DNA from: Gordonia spumicola
Lineage (GTDB): Bacteria > Actinomycetota > Actinomycetes > Mycobacteriales > Mycobacteriaceae
Length of the DNA: 64,000 bases
Reading direction: 5' to 3'
Assembly: GCF_009932475.1 (NCBI RefSeq)
Contig: NZ_BJOV01000002.1
Span: 434,001 to 498,000 of the forward strand
Part shown: in pieces, positions 16,018 to 25,006 of the stretch
How positions within the stretch are numbered: the first letter of the stretch is position 1
How the letters are laid out: each line of letters opens with the position of its first letter
Notes under the pieces: generated by a model
What the model was told of the DNA's origin: nothing
Database searches by the model: none
Seen by the model: the letters and a program-made list of their open reading frames with translations, nothing else
Made by a program: the position numbers and the translations under genes

Positions 16018-16916
16018 GCACCGTGATCGGCGTCGTCGTCACCCATCGGCGACGCGAACTCCTCGCCGAGTCTCTGCGTGTCCTCGCAAGCCAGGACCGC
16101 CCGATCGATCACCTGATCGTCGTCGACAACGCGGCCGAACCCGAGGTCGGCGAGCTCGTCGAGAGCCAGCCGATTCCGACGACGTACATCCCGTCGCGAC
16201 ACAACCTCGGCGGCGCGGGCGGCTTCGCGCTCGGCATGCTGCACGCGCTGGCGCTGGGCGCCGACTGGGTGTGGTGCGCCGACGACGACGGCCGCCCCGA
16301 AGGTCCGCAGGTGCTGTCGACCCTGCTGAGCTGCGCCGACAGGCACGGCCTCGGCCAGGTGTCGCCGGTCGTGGTGAACATCGACTCCCCCGACGACCTC
16401 GCCTTCCCGCTGCGTCGCGGCCTCGTCTGGCGCCGCAAGCGGTCCGAGCTGTTCGGCCCGTCGGACGCCGCGTCCGACGACCTGCTGCCCGACATCGCAT
16501 CGCTGATGAACGGCGCGCTGTTCTCCGTCGACACGCTGGAGAAGATCGGCGTCCCCGACCTGCGTCTGTTCTTCCGGGGCGACGAAGTGGAGATGCACCG
16601 TCGTCTCGCGCGATCGGGCATCGCCTTCGGAACCTGCCTGACCACCGCGTACCTGCATCCCGACGGCAGTGACGAGTTCCGTCCGATCCTGGGCGGCCGC
16701 ATGCACACGCAGTATCCGGACAACGAGGTGAAGCGGTACTTCACCTACCGCAATCGGGGCTACCTGATGAGCCAACCGGGCATGCGCAAGCTGCTCCCCC
16801 AGGAGTACGCGCGCTTCGCATGGTTCTTCCTCGTCCAGCAGCGCGACGTCGCAGGCTTCCGCGAGTGGATGCGTCTGCGCAAGCTCGGCCGGTCCGAACG
16901 CTTCTCGCGGCCGTGA
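16014..16916 (+). CDS. glfT1: Galactofuranosyltransferase GlfT1 (initiating)
   Basis: The 300-residue GT2-family enzyme has a Rossmann start VIGVVVTHRRRELLAESLRV, the N-rich motif RHNLGGAGGF and a metal-binding CADDDGRP at about residues 90-97. It adds the first galactofuranose residues to the rhamnosyl-GlcNAc-decaprenyl linker on the inner face of the plasma membrane. Its length is close to that of the M. tuberculosis enzyme (304 aa). The start ATG at 16014 overlaps the wzt stop. A long upstream frame extension inside wzt is not real. The gene ends the three-gene wzm-wzt-glfT1 operon. Confidence 0.92.
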   Translation: MSTVIGVVVTHRRRELLAESLRVLASQDRPIDHLIVVDNAAEPEVGELVESQPIPTTYIPSRHNLGGAGGFALGMLHALALGADWVWCADDDGRPEGPQVLSTLLSCADRHGLGQVSPVVVNIDSPDDLAFPLRRGLVWRRKRSELFGPSDAASDDLLPDIASLMNGALFSVDTLEKIGVPDLRLFFRGDEVEMHRRLARSGIAFGTCLTTAYLHPDGSDEFRPILGGRMHTQYPDNEVKRYFTYRNRGYLMSQPGMRKLLPQEYARFAWFFLVQQRDVAGFREWMRLRKLGRSERFSRP

Positions 16917-16918
16917 CC

Positions 16919-16934
16919 GGCGTTCCCGAACGCC
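16919..16934. terminator. Hairpin between convergent genes
   Basis: GGCGTT-cccg-AACGCC forms a 6-bp stem directly after the glfT1 stop, and CCCCCTGGGGG follows. It lies in the 34-bp gap to the convergent aldo/keto reductase gene. There is no U-tract. Confidence 0.45.
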
Positions 16935-16950
16935 CCCTGGGGGACCCGCC

Positions 16951-17919
16951 CTACGTGGCGAACGTCGCGTAGCCCTTCCCCGAACCCGGCGCGACGATCG
17001 CGTCGAGTGCGGCCCAGTCATCGGGAGTCGGCGTCCAGTCGAGGGCCGCGACGTTGGCGACGACCTGCTCCGGGCGCGTCGCCCCGGAGATCACCGAACC
17101 GACCGACGGCATCGCGGCGAGCGCGCCCAATGCGACCGAGGTGACGCTCACCCCGCGCGAGGCGGCGAACTCCTGGAACGCTTCGATGGCGTCGAAGTCC
17201 ACACCCTCCAACCGGTGCGTCTCGACGGCCAGTCGGGTTCCGTCCGGCGCGGCCTGTCCGCGGGTGTACTTCCCGGTCAGCAGACCATAGGCGAGCGGGA
17301 AGTACGGCAGCAGGCTGACCCCGACGTGGTCGAGCGCCGGAATCAGCTCCTCGTCGGCCGCCCGGTTGTACAGCGAGTACTCGTTCTGCGCGGTGATGAA
17401 CTGCGGAGACCCGACGGAGTCGGCCAGCCAGTGCGCGTCCACCACCTCCCAGGCGGTGAAGTTGGAGCAGCCGATGTAGCGGACCTTGCCCTGACGCACG
17501 AGCCCCGCGAGGGTGTCGAGGGTCTCCTCCAACGGAGTCACCCGGTCGGGCGTGTGCAGCTGGTAGAGGTCGACGTAGTCGGTGCCGAGCCTGCGCAGGC
17601 TGCCCTCGACTGCCTTGGTGATGTAGTTGCGGCTGGCGCGGACCCCGTGATCGTCGCCGCAGAGCCCACCGTTGTCCATCCCGAACTTGGTGGCGATGAC
17701 GACGTCTCCGCGCCGATCGCCGAGGGCCTTGCCGAGCGTCTGCTCGCTGGCGCCGGATCCGTAACTGTCGGACGTGTCGAAGAACGTGATCCCCTCATCG
17801 ATCGCGGCGTCGACGACGGCGTTGGTCGCTCGCTGGTCGATCCGCTTGCCGAAGGCGTTGCATCCCACCCCGATCGCCGACACGACGAGTCCGCTTGTTC
17901 CGAGAGTCTGATAGCGCAT
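16951..17919 (-). CDS. Aldo/keto reductase
   Basis: This 322-residue TIM-barrel reductase of the AKR superfamily has the start RYQTLGTSGLVVSAIGVGCN and the catalytic Asp and Tyr in FFDTSDSYGSGASE. The Lys is in VIATKFG and the His in LYQLHTPD; the C-terminal NADPH site is in ISGATRPEQV. It reduces carbonyl compounds with NADPH, and its substrate is not evident. The ATG at 17919 lies 7 nt after TACCGT, a leaderless layout. It is divergent from the KstR-box LLM gene, and the two promoters share about 80 bp. It is an insertion relative to the usual mycobacterial cell-wall cluster. Confidence 0.88.
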   Translation of the reverse strand: MRYQTLGTSGLVVSAIGVGCNAFGKRIDQRATNAVVDAAIDEGITFFDTSDSYGSGASEQTLGKALGDRRGDVVIATKFGMDNGGLCGDDHGVRASRNYITKAVEGSLRRLGTDYVDLYQLHTPDRVTPLEETLDTLAGLVRQGKVRYIGCSNFTAWEVVDAHWLADSVGSPQFITAQNEYSLYNRAADEELIPALDHVGVSLLPYFPLAYGLLTGKYTRGQAAPDGTRLAVETHRLEGVDFDAIEAFQEFAASRGVSVTSVALGALAAMPSVGSVISGATRPEQVVANVAALDWTPTPDDWAALDAIVAPGSGKGYATFAT

Positions 17920-17975
17920 GCGTCCAACGGTAGTCCGAATGCGAGTGCCGCGAGCGCTCGAAGACGTCGACACTA

Positions 17976-17993
17976 ACTAGAACATGTTCTAGT
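17976..17993. promoter_or_regulatory. KstR-type operator (perfect palindrome)
   Basis: The perfect 18-bp palindrome ACTAGAACATGTTCTAGT contains TAGAACATGTTCTA, which fits the KstR consensus TNNAACNNGTTNNA. It lies 9 bp before the LLM oxidoreductase start and overlaps the -10 element TAGTGT (17990-17995), so binding should block transcription. Confidence 0.75.
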
Positions 17994-18002
17994 GTGACAG
18001 GC

Positions 18003-18881
18003 ATGCGATTCACGTACGCCGAGGCGATGACCGACATCAGCTACTACGCGCCGCTCGCGCAGGCCGCCGAGCAGGTCGGCTACCACGGCATGACCGTCCC
18101 CGACTCCGTCGCGTACCCGGAGGAGTCGGACGCGGTGTACCCGTACACCCCCGACGGCGACCGCGGGTTCCTCGAAGACAAGGACTTCATCGAGACGTTC
18201 ATCCAGTGCGCCGCCCTCGGCGCGGTGACGTCGACGCTGCGCTTCCTCCCGTTCGTGCTGAAGCTCCCGATCCGACCGCCGGCCCTCGTCGCGAAGCAGG
18301 CGTCGTCGGTCGCGGCGTTGACGAACAACCGCCTGTCGCTCGGCGTCGGCACCAGCCCCTGGCCGGAGGACTACGACATCATGGGCGTCGACTTCAAGCG
18401 CCGAGGCAAGCGCATGGACGAGTGCATGGACGTCATCCGCGGCCTCACCTCGCCCGGATACTTCGAGTTCCACGGCGAGTTCTACGACATCCCGAAGATC
18501 AAGATGTCGCCGACGCCCACCCAGCCGATCCCGCTGCTCGTGGGCGGTCACGCCGACCTCGCACTCAAGCGCGCCGTGATCCGCGGCGACGGCTGGATGC
18601 ACGGCGGCGGACCCGCCGAGGAGCTCGACGCCCTCCTGGACAAGATCAACGCCATCCGCAAGGCCGAGGGCAAGGAGAACGACCCGTTCGAGATCCACGT
18701 GATCTCGATGGACGCGTACACCGTCGACGGTTGCAAGCGCCTCGAGGACAAGGGCATCACGGATGTCATCGTCGGCTTCCGCGTGCCGTACATCCGCGGC
18801 GACGACACCGAACCGCTGCAGCAGAAGATTCAGAACATGACGTGGTATGCCGAGAATGTGATCGCCAAGGTCAACGGCTGA
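18003..18881 (+). CDS. LLM-class F420-dependent oxidoreductase, sterol regulon
   Basis: This 292-residue luciferase-like TIM barrel has AGRLSLGVGTSPWPEDY-type sequence (NRLSLGVGTSPW in this protein), IPLLVGGHADLALKRAV, and no clear FMN-reductase partner, which is typical of F420-using members. The KstR-type palindrome overlapping its promoter suggests it belongs to the cholesterol/steroid degradation regulon, as does the M. tuberculosis F420-type gene Rv3520c. The ATG at 18003 is chosen because TAGTGT is 7 nt upstream; a GTG nine bases earlier is an alternative. The substrate is unknown. A double hot-dog dehydratase follows after 27 bp with its own promoter. Confidence 0.8.
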   Translation: MRFTYAEAMTDISYYAPLAQAAEQVGYHGMTVPDSVAYPEESDAVYPYTPDGDRGFLEDKDFIETFIQCAALGAVTSTLRFLPFVLKLPIRPPALVAKQASSVAALTNNRLSLGVGTSPWPEDYDIMGVDFKRRGKRMDECMDVIRGLTSPGYFEFHGEFYDIPKIKMSPTPTQPIPLLVGGHADLALKRAVIRGDGWMHGGGPAEELDALLDKINAIRKAEGKENDPFEIHVISMDAYTVDGCKRLEDKGITDVIVGFRVPYIRGDDTEPLQQKIQNMTWYAENVIAKVNG

Positions 18882-18894
18882 TCTGACGCTTCGG

Positions 18895-18900
18895 TAGACT
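18895..18900 (+). promoter_or_regulatory. -10 element for leaderless hot-dog dehydratase gene
   Basis: TAGACT fits TANNNT and lies 8 nt before the ATG at 18909, with no ribosome binding site between. Confidence 0.45.
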
Positions 18901-18908
18901 CGACACCC

Positions 18909-19931
18909 ATGACAATCACCGGACCCGAGCGCACCCAGGCCATCGAATCAGCGATCGGCAAGGTGTACACCACCCAGGATTACTACGAGGTGGGTCGCGA
19001 GAAGATCCGCGAATTCGCTCGGGCGCTGCACGACGACAACCCCGTCCACTGGGATGAGGCGAAGTCTGCCGAAGCCGGCCACGACAAGCTGCTCGCGCCG
19101 CTCACCATCGTCGTCCTCGACGGCACCAAGGCGCAGGCCCAGCTGTTCGACTCCGCGATCCCCGGCGACCTGCTGAAGTCGGGCGTGCTGCAGGTGGAAC
19201 AGCGGTTCATCTTCCACAAGCCGATCACCGCGGGCGACCACCTGAAGTCGGACGTGTCCCTCGACTCGTACAAGTCGGTGGCGGGCGCCGAGCTCTTCAC
19301 CGGCAAGACGGTGATCCGCGATCTCGCCAAGGGCGTCATGCAGGAGTCGTGGACGACGCTCGCGGGCCCCGGCGAGACGGGCGACGGCCTGACCGAGGAG
19401 TTCATCGACATGGTCGACGGCGTGATGTTCTCGCCGACCGCGTCGCACGAGCTTCCACTGGTCCCCGCCGAGGCCGCGGACATCCCCGAGGTCCCGTCGC
19501 ACGCGTACGGCGCCATCCCCTTCGACTCGGTGACCGAGGGCCAGGAGATCCCGCCGCGCACCCAGCGGTTCACCCGCGGCGACCTCGTCAACTACGTCGG
19601 CGTCGCAGGCGACCCGAACCCCATCCATCACAGCGACGAGCTGGCCGCGGCCGCGAAGCTCGACGGCGTCGTCGCCCAGGGCATGCTGACCCTCGGCACC
19701 GCGGCGGGCTACCTGTCGGCGTTCGTCGGCGACCCGGCCGCCTTCCTCGAACTCAGCGCCCGCTTCTCGAGCGCGGTGTACGTGCCGCCGACCGAGGCCG
19801 CCGTCGTCGAGTACACGGCGAAGATCAAGACGCTGTACCCGGAGACCAAGCGCGGGCTGATCACGTTCGGAGCCTCGGTCAACGGCAAGCGCGTGTTCGG
19901 CAAGTGCACGGCGCTGGTGCAGTTCGCCTGA
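18909..19931 (+). CDS. Double hot-dog (HadA-HadB-like) hydroxyacyl dehydratase
   Basis: The 340-residue protein is made of two hot-dog domains. The N-terminal FAS1-like/HadA-type half contains YYEVGREKIREFARALHDDN and the C-terminal MaoC half contains VGVAGDPNPIHHSDE, with the catalytic Asp-His pair. It looks like a natural fusion of the HadA and HadB subunits that dehydrate 3-hydroxyacyl-ACP during meromycolate elongation. Its position after a KstR-box gene leaves a role in fatty-acid or sterol side-chain hydration possible. Both active-site halves appear complete. It is probably expressed from its own leaderless promoter. Confidence 0.82.
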   Translation: MTITGPERTQAIESAIGKVYTTQDYYEVGREKIREFARALHDDNPVHWDEAKSAEAGHDKLLAPLTIVVLDGTKAQAQLFDSAIPGDLLKSGVLQVEQRFIFHKPITAGDHLKSDVSLDSYKSVAGAELFTGKTVIRDLAKGVMQESWTTLAGPGETGDGLTEEFIDMVDGVMFSPTASHELPLVPAEAADIPEVPSHAYGAIPFDSVTEGQEIPPRTQRFTRGDLVNYVGVAGDPNPIHHSDELAAAAKLDGVVAQGMLTLGTAAGYLSAFVGDPAAFLELSARFSSAVYVPPTEAAVVEYTAKIKTLYPETKRGLITFGASVNGKRVFGKCTALVQFA

Positions 19932-19984
19932 CGCCCTCGTCCGTCGAACGGATGAGATCGTCCCCGTTACGATCCGGGCTGCAC

Positions 19985-19990
19985 TAGGTT
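19985..19990 (+). promoter_or_regulatory. -10 element for leaderless DUF5685 gene
   Basis: TAGGTT fits TANNNT and lies 6 nt before the ATG at 19997. Confidence 0.4.
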
Positions 19991-19996
19991 CGACGC

Positions 19997-21130
19997 ATGT
20001 TCGGTCTTCTCCAGCCGTGCGGGCACCTGCTCGACGAGGGACTACGTGACGAATGGCGTGCCCATCTGTGCGGCCTGTGCCTGTCGTTGCGCGACGGTCA
20101 CGGACAGTCGGCGCGCCTGACGACCAACACCGACACCGTGATGGTGTCGGTGCTGACGGCGGCGCAGCGAGCGCCGTCTGCCACGACGCGCACCGCGGGT
20201 CCGTGTCCGCTGCGCGGGATGCGGCGGGCCGAGGTGGTCATCGCGCGGGAGCCCGGCGTCCGACTCGCCACCTCGGCGTCGTTGACCCTCGCGACGGCGA
20301 AGGCACGCGATGTCGTGGCCGAGCAGCGCCTCGGACTGGCCGCACCGTCGAAGGCTCGGTCCCGCGCGGCGAGCTTCGCATCGGGCGCCTTGCGGCGCAA
20401 GGCGTCCCGAGGGACAGACCTGCTCGACGTCGACGGCGTCCTCGCGGCGCTCGACGCCCAGGCCGAGTTGGAGGCCGGGCGCGCCGATCTGGACGCCCTC
20501 ACCGATCCGACGGCTGCCGCGTGCGCCGAGGTGTTCGCATCGAGCGCGCGCCTCGCGAACGCCCCCGACAATGTGGAGACGTTGACCGCGATCGGCTCCG
20601 ACTACGGTCGGCTCGCCCATCTGCTCGACGCCGTCGACGACCGCGACGACGACGCCCGCACCGGAGCGTTCAATCCGCTCACCTCGACGGGCACATCCGA
20701 CGCCCAAGCCCTGCACAGGGCGCAGATGCTCGCCGACCGCATCGCCGACCGGTACGAGCAGTTGGCGCTGCACGACGACCGCCTGCTCCGAGTCCTGCTC
20801 GTCAAGGCTGTGTCACAGGCCGTTCGCAAGCGGCGGAAGTCTCTCGGCCGCAAGCGGATCGACGCCCTATCCGCCGATCTCACCGAATGGCCGGCCGAGG
20901 CGCCGCCGACGTGGCCGGAGGACTGGCCGTATCCGCCGCCGTTCCCACTGAATCGAAGGATGCACGAGCGCATCCTGCCGTTCGTCGGCAACACCTTCTG
21001 CGGGCCCGCCTGCTTCACCGACCACTGGAATCACTGCACCGACAACTGGAAGAGCGGCGCGTGCAACGACTGCGATTGCGACGACTGTTGCGACTGCTGT
21101 GATTGTTGTGATTGCTGCGACTGCAGCTGA
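19997..21130 (+). CDS. DUF5685-like protein with cysteine-rich C-terminal tail
   Basis: The 377-residue protein starts MFGLLQPCGHLLDEGLRDEW and has a CGLCLSLRDGHG motif, so cysteines and histidines occur at both ends. The middle is a helical, alanine-rich domain with DYGRLAHLLDAVDDRDDD, a pattern like that of isoprenoid-type helical bundles with acidic metal sites. The last 50 residues contain FCGPACFTDHWNHC and then repeated CCD units, with 12 cysteines in the final 22 residues. No signal peptide or membrane segment is seen. The tail could bind metals or be a site of modification. I recognise the family only as an actinobacterial domain of unknown function. It is transcribed alone from a probable leaderless promoter and ends convergent with the GtrA gene. 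Confidence 0.7.
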   Translation: MFGLLQPCGHLLDEGLRDEWRAHLCGLCLSLRDGHGQSARLTTNTDTVMVSVLTAAQRAPSATTRTAGPCPLRGMRRAEVVIAREPGVRLATSASLTLATAKARDVVAEQRLGLAAPSKARSRAASFASGALRRKASRGTDLLDVDGVLAALDAQAELEAGRADLDALTDPTAAACAEVFASSARLANAPDNVETLTAIGSDYGRLAHLLDAVDDRDDDARTGAFNPLTSTGTSDAQALHRAQMLADRIADRYEQLALHDDRLLRVLLVKAVSQAVRKRRKSLGRKRIDALSADLTEWPAEAPPTWPEDWPYPPPFPLNRRMHERILPFVGNTFCGPACFTDHWNHCTDNWKSGACNDCDCDDCCDCCDCCDCCDCS

Positions 21131-21147
21131 TCGTGACGCCCGCGACG

Positions 21148-21208
21148 ATCGGTCCTCTCACCGCATGTCGACGGCACACTGTCCGCGAGATCCAGTGAGA
21201 CGACCGAT
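21148..21208. terminator. Imperfect inverted repeat between convergent genes
   Basis: Arms ATCGGTCCTCTCAC (21148-21161) and GTGAGACGACCGAT (21195-21208) pair at 13 of 14 positions across a 33-nt spacer. The location between two convergent genes suggests a terminator. Confidence 0.4.
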
Positions 21209-21251
21209 GTTCGGGCGGCCGCTCAGCGCGTCGGCGCGCTCTGCTCGAACA

Positions 21252-21737
21252 TCACTTGATCTTGAAGATCACGGCCCGTTGGACGACGAAGTTGATGACC
21301 GTGGCGACGCCCTGCGCGATGACGAAGGCGAGGGCGGAGTAGATCGCCGTCTCCTCCCACATGTGCGAGAGCCAGGCGTACAGGCCGACGTTGACGCCGA
21401 AGGTGACGGCGTAGAGGGCGATGACGGCGATGAATCGGGCCGTGCTCGGTTCGGCGCGGAACGTCCACCGACGGTTGATCAGGTAGGCGACGGTGGTGCC
21501 GAGTATGAAGCCGCACGCCTTGGCGAGCCAGAACGGGGCCCCCACCGCGTACTGCAGGAGCATCGTCAGGCCGTAGTCCAGGACGGCCGACCCGGCACCG
21601 GTCGCGACGAATCGGATCAGCTGAGTCTTGAGGTCGACACTGGTCGACGCCTCTTCGTCGTCGAAGGGCAGCTCGATCGGCATCGGCGCATGACGGGTCG
21701 AGAAGTCGTCGTGCGACGGGTGGGTTGAGTCGGACAC
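21252..21737 (-). CDS. GtrA-family membrane protein (Rv3789-like)
   Basis: The 161-residue protein has an acidic N-terminal tail of about 40 residues and four membrane segments, with the GtrA signature FVATGAGSAVLDYGLTMLLQ and LINRRWTF. Family members flip or hold polyprenyl-phosphate sugars. The mycobacterial relative Rv3789 lies beside dprE1 and is tied to arabinan synthesis. Here it is separated from dprE1 by a lipase and a stress-protein gene. The GTG at 21737 is supported by TAAGCT 6 nt upstream. A later ATG (MPIELPF) is possible. Confidence 0.8.
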   Translation of the reverse strand: MSDSTHPSHDDFSTRHAPMPIELPFDDEEASTSVDLKTQLIRFVATGAGSAVLDYGLTMLLQYAVGAPFWLAKACGFILGTTVAYLINRRWTFRAEPSTARFIAVIALYAVTFGVNVGLYAWLSHMWEETAIYSALAFVIAQGVATVINFVVQRAVIFKIK

Positions 21738-21797
21738 CGCGCCAGCTTATCTGTCGATTCTGTGAGGAACGGTTAGGAATCCGATGTGACCGAGGTC

Positions 21798-21803
21798 TAA
21801 TCT
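21798..21803 (+). promoter_or_regulatory. -10 element for leaderless lipase gene
   Basis: TAATCT fits TANNNT, 8 nt before the ATG at 21812. Confidence 0.45.
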
Positions 21804-21811
21804 CACTTCAC

Positions 21812-23032
21812 ATGAGGTCCATCAAACGATCCACGGTCTCCCGCGCACTGGTCGCCGCGGCCCTCGCTGTCGCGACGGTCGCCGGCATGACCCTCGCCGC
21901 ACCGGCCGCCCACGCCGACGACGCGTCGACCCCCGCACCCGTGTGGTCCGGGCTCGACGCCAGGAACTACACCGGCCCGATCGGCAAGCACGGCACGCTC
22001 ATTCAGAAGACGTCGCTCGACAACTCGGTCACCCTGCCCTCGGCGGGCAGCGCCAACCGCGTGCTCTACGCGTCGACGGACGTCCACGGCAAGCCCGCCG
22101 TCAGCACCGGCGCGATCTTCCTGCCGAAGCGTCCCGCCCCGAAGGGCGGCTACAAGGTGATCGCCTGGGCGCACGGCACCGTCGGACTCGGCGACTCGTG
22201 CACCCCGTCGGCGCAGAAGCGCAGCGACCGGGACACGGTCTACCTCGACCACTGGCTCGATCAGGGATACGCGATCGTCGCCACCGACTACGTCGGACTC
22301 GGCACCCCCGGCCTGATGAGCTACCTGAGCAGCGACGTTCAGGCCCGCTCGATCGTCGACTCCGTCCTCGCCTCCCGTCAGAGCGGCCTGCCGCTCAGCA
22401 AGACGTGGGCCATCGTCGGGCAGTCGCAGGGCGCGGGCGCAGCGCTCAGCGCGGCCCGGCACGCGTCGGAGATCGCGCGCGGCTCCGGCCTGGACTACCG
22501 CGGCGTCGTCGCCACCGGCACCCCGGCGAACATCGAACACATCGTGTGGCAGGCCGGACCGTCGTTCCCGCCGATCGGACTGCCCGCGGGCCTCAACACG
22601 TACGCCGCCTACATCTGGGCCGGATTCTCCGACGCCCGCCCGGACCTGAAGCCCGCCGCCATCCTCACCGCCGAGGGCCGTCGCATCGTGACGGCCGCAC
22701 AGACCCTCTGCTACCCCGAGATGCACGCCAAGGTCGACGGAGCGAAGGTCAACAGCTGGTTCTCCCGGCCGGTGTCGTCGATTCCCGGCGTTCAGGCCGC
22801 CCTCGTCAAGTACATGAGCACCCCGTACTCCGGCTACGACCGCCCGATCTTCCTGGGCCAGGGCCTCAAGGACCTCGACGTCCCCGCACCGTCGGCGCTG
22901 TCGTTGTACGCGCAGATGCGCGCGGCGAACCAGAACGTCGACCTGCACGTCTACCCGACGCAGGACCACTCCGGCACGGTGCTCGCCTCGATGAAGGATT
23001 CGACGCCGTTCCTGGCGCGCATCCTGCGCTGA
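21812..23032 (+). CDS. Secreted lipase/esterase (secretory lipase family)
   Basis: The 406-residue protein has a Sec signal peptide (basic RSIKRSTVSR, hydrophobic ALVAAALAVATVAGMTLAA, likely cut after AHA) and an alpha/beta-hydrolase domain of the secretory lipase (LIP) family. The nucleophile Ser is in GQSQGAG, the Asp is probably in GQGLKDLDVP and the His in QDHSGT. An oxyanion region AWAHGTVG precedes them. It probably cleaves acylglycerols or other esters outside the membrane. The start at 21812 is fixed by the signal peptide and by the -10 element 8 nt upstream. It is transcribed alone. Confidence 0.88.
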   Translation: MRSIKRSTVSRALVAAALAVATVAGMTLAAPAAHADDASTPAPVWSGLDARNYTGPIGKHGTLIQKTSLDNSVTLPSAGSANRVLYASTDVHGKPAVSTGAIFLPKRPAPKGGYKVIAWAHGTVGLGDSCTPSAQKRSDRDTVYLDHWLDQGYAIVATDYVGLGTPGLMSYLSSDVQARSIVDSVLASRQSGLPLSKTWAIVGQSQGAGAALSAARHASEIARGSGLDYRGVVATGTPANIEHIVWQAGPSFPPIGLPAGLNTYAAYIWAGFSDARPDLKPAAILTAEGRRIVTAAQTLCYPEMHAKVDGAKVNSWFSRPVSSIPGVQAALVKYMSTPYSGYDRPIFLGQGLKDLDVPAPSALSLYAQMRAANQNVDLHVYPTQDHSGTVLASMKDSTPFLARILR

Positions 23033-23042
23033 CTGTGACTGC

Positions 23043-23468
23043 CTACTCCTCGGCCGCGGCGTCCACCGACGCCGCGGCCGACCTGTCTGGTTTGACGACC
23101 AGCACCGGCTTTCGGCATTCCACCAGCAGGTACTGCGACGTCGACCCCATGAACAGCTTCCCCACCTGCGTGCGACGGCGCATGCCGATCACCAGCATCT
23201 CCGCTTCGTCGTCGTCCATCGCCCGCAGCAGTTCTTCGGACGGGTCGGCTCCGATCGGCTGCCTGATCTCGAACTTCACGTCCGAGCGGCTCAGCCGCGC
23301 CTGCACGTCGGCCATCTCGTCGGCGTCGACCATGCGCTGCCCACGCCCCGTCGAAACGGTGCTGATCAGCAGCAACGACGTCTCCCGCGCGGACGCCTCG
23401 ACGATCCCCTGCTCCAGGCAGGCCCTCCCGTACGAACCACCCGAGTACCCGACGACGATCATGCTCAT
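23043..23468 (-). CDS. Universal stress protein (UspA family)
   Basis: This 141-residue single-domain Usp begins SMIVVGYSGGSYGRACLEQG. The ATP-binding motif G-x2-R-x9-GS appears as GMRRRTQVGKLFMGSTSQYLL, followed by PVLVVKP, so it is of the nucleotide-binding type. The ATG at 23468 follows AAAGGG closely; the next ATG, two codons on, is equally possible. It is divergent from dprE1 with an 85-bp spacer and convergent with the lipase. The target of its stress role is unknown. Confidence 0.85.
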   Translation of the reverse strand: MSMIVVGYSGGSYGRACLEQGIVEASARETSLLLISTVSTGRGQRMVDADEMADVQARLSRSDVKFEIRQPIGADPSEELLRAMDDDEAEMLVIGMRRRTQVGKLFMGSTSQYLLVECRKPVLVVKPDRSAAASVDAAAEE

Positions 23469-23538
23469 CCCTTTCGATTCCCCCAAGAGGAAATGTAGAC
23501 GACGGTCACGACAGGGGCCGATATCCGTCCTCGACGGG

Positions 23539-23544
23539 TAACGT
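23539..23544 (+). promoter_or_regulatory. -10 element upstream of dprE1
   Basis: TAACGT fits TANNNT and lies 9 nt before the ATG at 23554; no ribosome site is seen, so the operon may start leaderless. Confidence 0.45.
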
Positions 23545-23553
23545 CTACTGACG

Positions 23554-24972
23554 ATGACGAACACAGACCTTCTCCCGATCCAGACCCGCACGCTCATGGG
23601 CTGGGGGCGGACCATGCCGACGCAGGCGCACGTGCTGTCGACGCCGTACCCCGAGGTCATCGCCGACGCCGTCGCACGCGTCGCCGACCAGAACGCCGAC
23701 AAGCCGTCGTACTACAAGCGCGGCGTGATCGCGCGCGGACTCGGTCGCTCGTACGGCGAGAACGCCCAGAACTCGGGCGGCCTCACCATCGACATGACCC
23801 AGCTGCAGCGCATCTACAGCATCGACGACGAGACCGGCATCATCGATCTCGACGCCGGCGTCGACCTCGACACTTTGATGCGCGTCGCCCTGCCGCACGG
23901 CCTGTGGGTTCCGGTTCTGCCCGGCACCCGTCAGGTGACGATCGGCGGCGCGATCGGCTGCGACATCCACGGCAAGAACCACCACAGTTCGGGCAGCTTC
24001 GGCAATCACGTCGTCGAGATCCACCTGCTGGTCGCATCGGGCGAGATCCTCGTCCTGACACCGCAGGGCAGCAAGGACGACCCCGACGCGTCGATCTTCT
24101 GGGCCACCGTCGGCGGCATCGGTCTCACCGGCATCATCCTGCGCGCCAAGATCAAGATGACCCGCACCGAGACCGCGTACTTCATCGCGGACGGCACCGT
24201 CACCAAGAGCCTCGACGAGACGATCGCGCTGCACATGGACGGCTCGGAGGAGAACTACACGTACAGCTCCGGCTGGTTCGACGCGATCAGCAAGCCCCCG
24301 CGTCTGGGCCGCGGAACGTTCTCCCGCGGCAGCCTGGCGACGCTCGACCAACTGCCCGACAAGCTCGCCAAGGACCCGTTGAAGTTCGACGCGCCGACCC
24401 TCGTCAACTTCCCGGACATCTTCCCCAACGGGCTCGCCAACAAGATGAACTTCTCGATGGTCGGCGAGGCCTACTACCGGATGGGCGGCAACTACCAGGG
24501 CAAGATCCAGAATCTGACGCAGTTCTATCACCCGCTCGATCTGTTCGGGAACTGGAACCGCGCCTACGGTTCGAAGGGCTTCCTGCAGTACCAGTTCATC
24601 GTTCCCCCGGAGGCCGTCGAAGAGTTCAAGGGCATCATCTACGACATCCAGGCGTCCGGACACGTCAGCTTCCTGAACGTGTTCAAGCTCTTCGGTGAGG
24701 GCAACCAGGCCCCGCTGAGCTTCCCGATGCCGGGCTGGAACATCTGCGTCGACTTCCCGATCAAACGCGGTCTCCACGAGTTCGTCAGCGAACTCGACCG
24801 CCGCGTCATGGAGATCGGCGGCCGCCTCTACACGGCGAAGGACTCGCGGACCACCGCCGAGACCTTCCACGCCATGTACCCGCAGGTCGACGAGTGGATC
24901 GCGACCCGCCGACGCGTGGACCCGAACCAGGTGTTCATGTCCGACATGGGCCGTCGCCTCGAACTCGTCTGA
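23554..24972 (+). CDS. dprE1: Decaprenylphosphoryl-beta-D-ribose 2-oxidase DprE1
   Basis: This 472-residue VAO-type flavoenzyme oxidises decaprenylphosphoryl-ribose to the 2-keto form, the first half of the epimerisation that yields the arabinose donor. FAD-binding motifs [15 protein letters not shown] and [20 protein letters not shown] are intact. The cysteine attacked by benzothiazinones is conserved at Cys398 ([12 protein letters not shown]), and the lysine in [14 protein letters not shown] is present. The enzyme should therefore be sensitive to covalent DprE1 inhibitors. It acts at the periplasmic face in mycobacteria. It leads the operon dprE1-dprE2-aftA-hydrolase. Confidence 0.97.
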   Translation: MTNTDLLPIQTRTLMGWGRTMPTQAHVLSTPYPEVIADAVARVADQNADKPSYYKRGVIARGLGRSYGENAQNSGGLTIDMTQLQRIYSIDDETGIIDLDAGVDLDTLMRVALPHGLWVPVLPGTRQVTIGGAIGCDIHGKNHHSSGSFGNHVVEIHLLVASGEILVLTPQGSKDDPDASIFWATVGGIGLTGIILRAKIKMTRTETAYFIADGTVTKSLDETIALHMDGSEENYTYSSGWFDAISKPPRLGRGTFSRGSLATLDQLPDKLAKDPLKFDAPTLVNFPDIFPNGLANKMNFSMVGEAYYRMGGNYQGKIQNLTQFYHPLDLFGNWNRAYGSKGFLQYQFIVPPEAVEEFKGIIYDIQASGHVSFLNVFKLFGEGNQAPLSFPMPGWNICVDFPIKRGLHEFVSELDRRVMEIGGRLYTAKDSRTTAETFHAMYPQVDEWIATRRRVDPNQVFMSDMGRRLELV

Positions 24973-25006
24973 TCTCGCCGAATCCTTACAGAAAGCAGTG
25001 ACTTCC

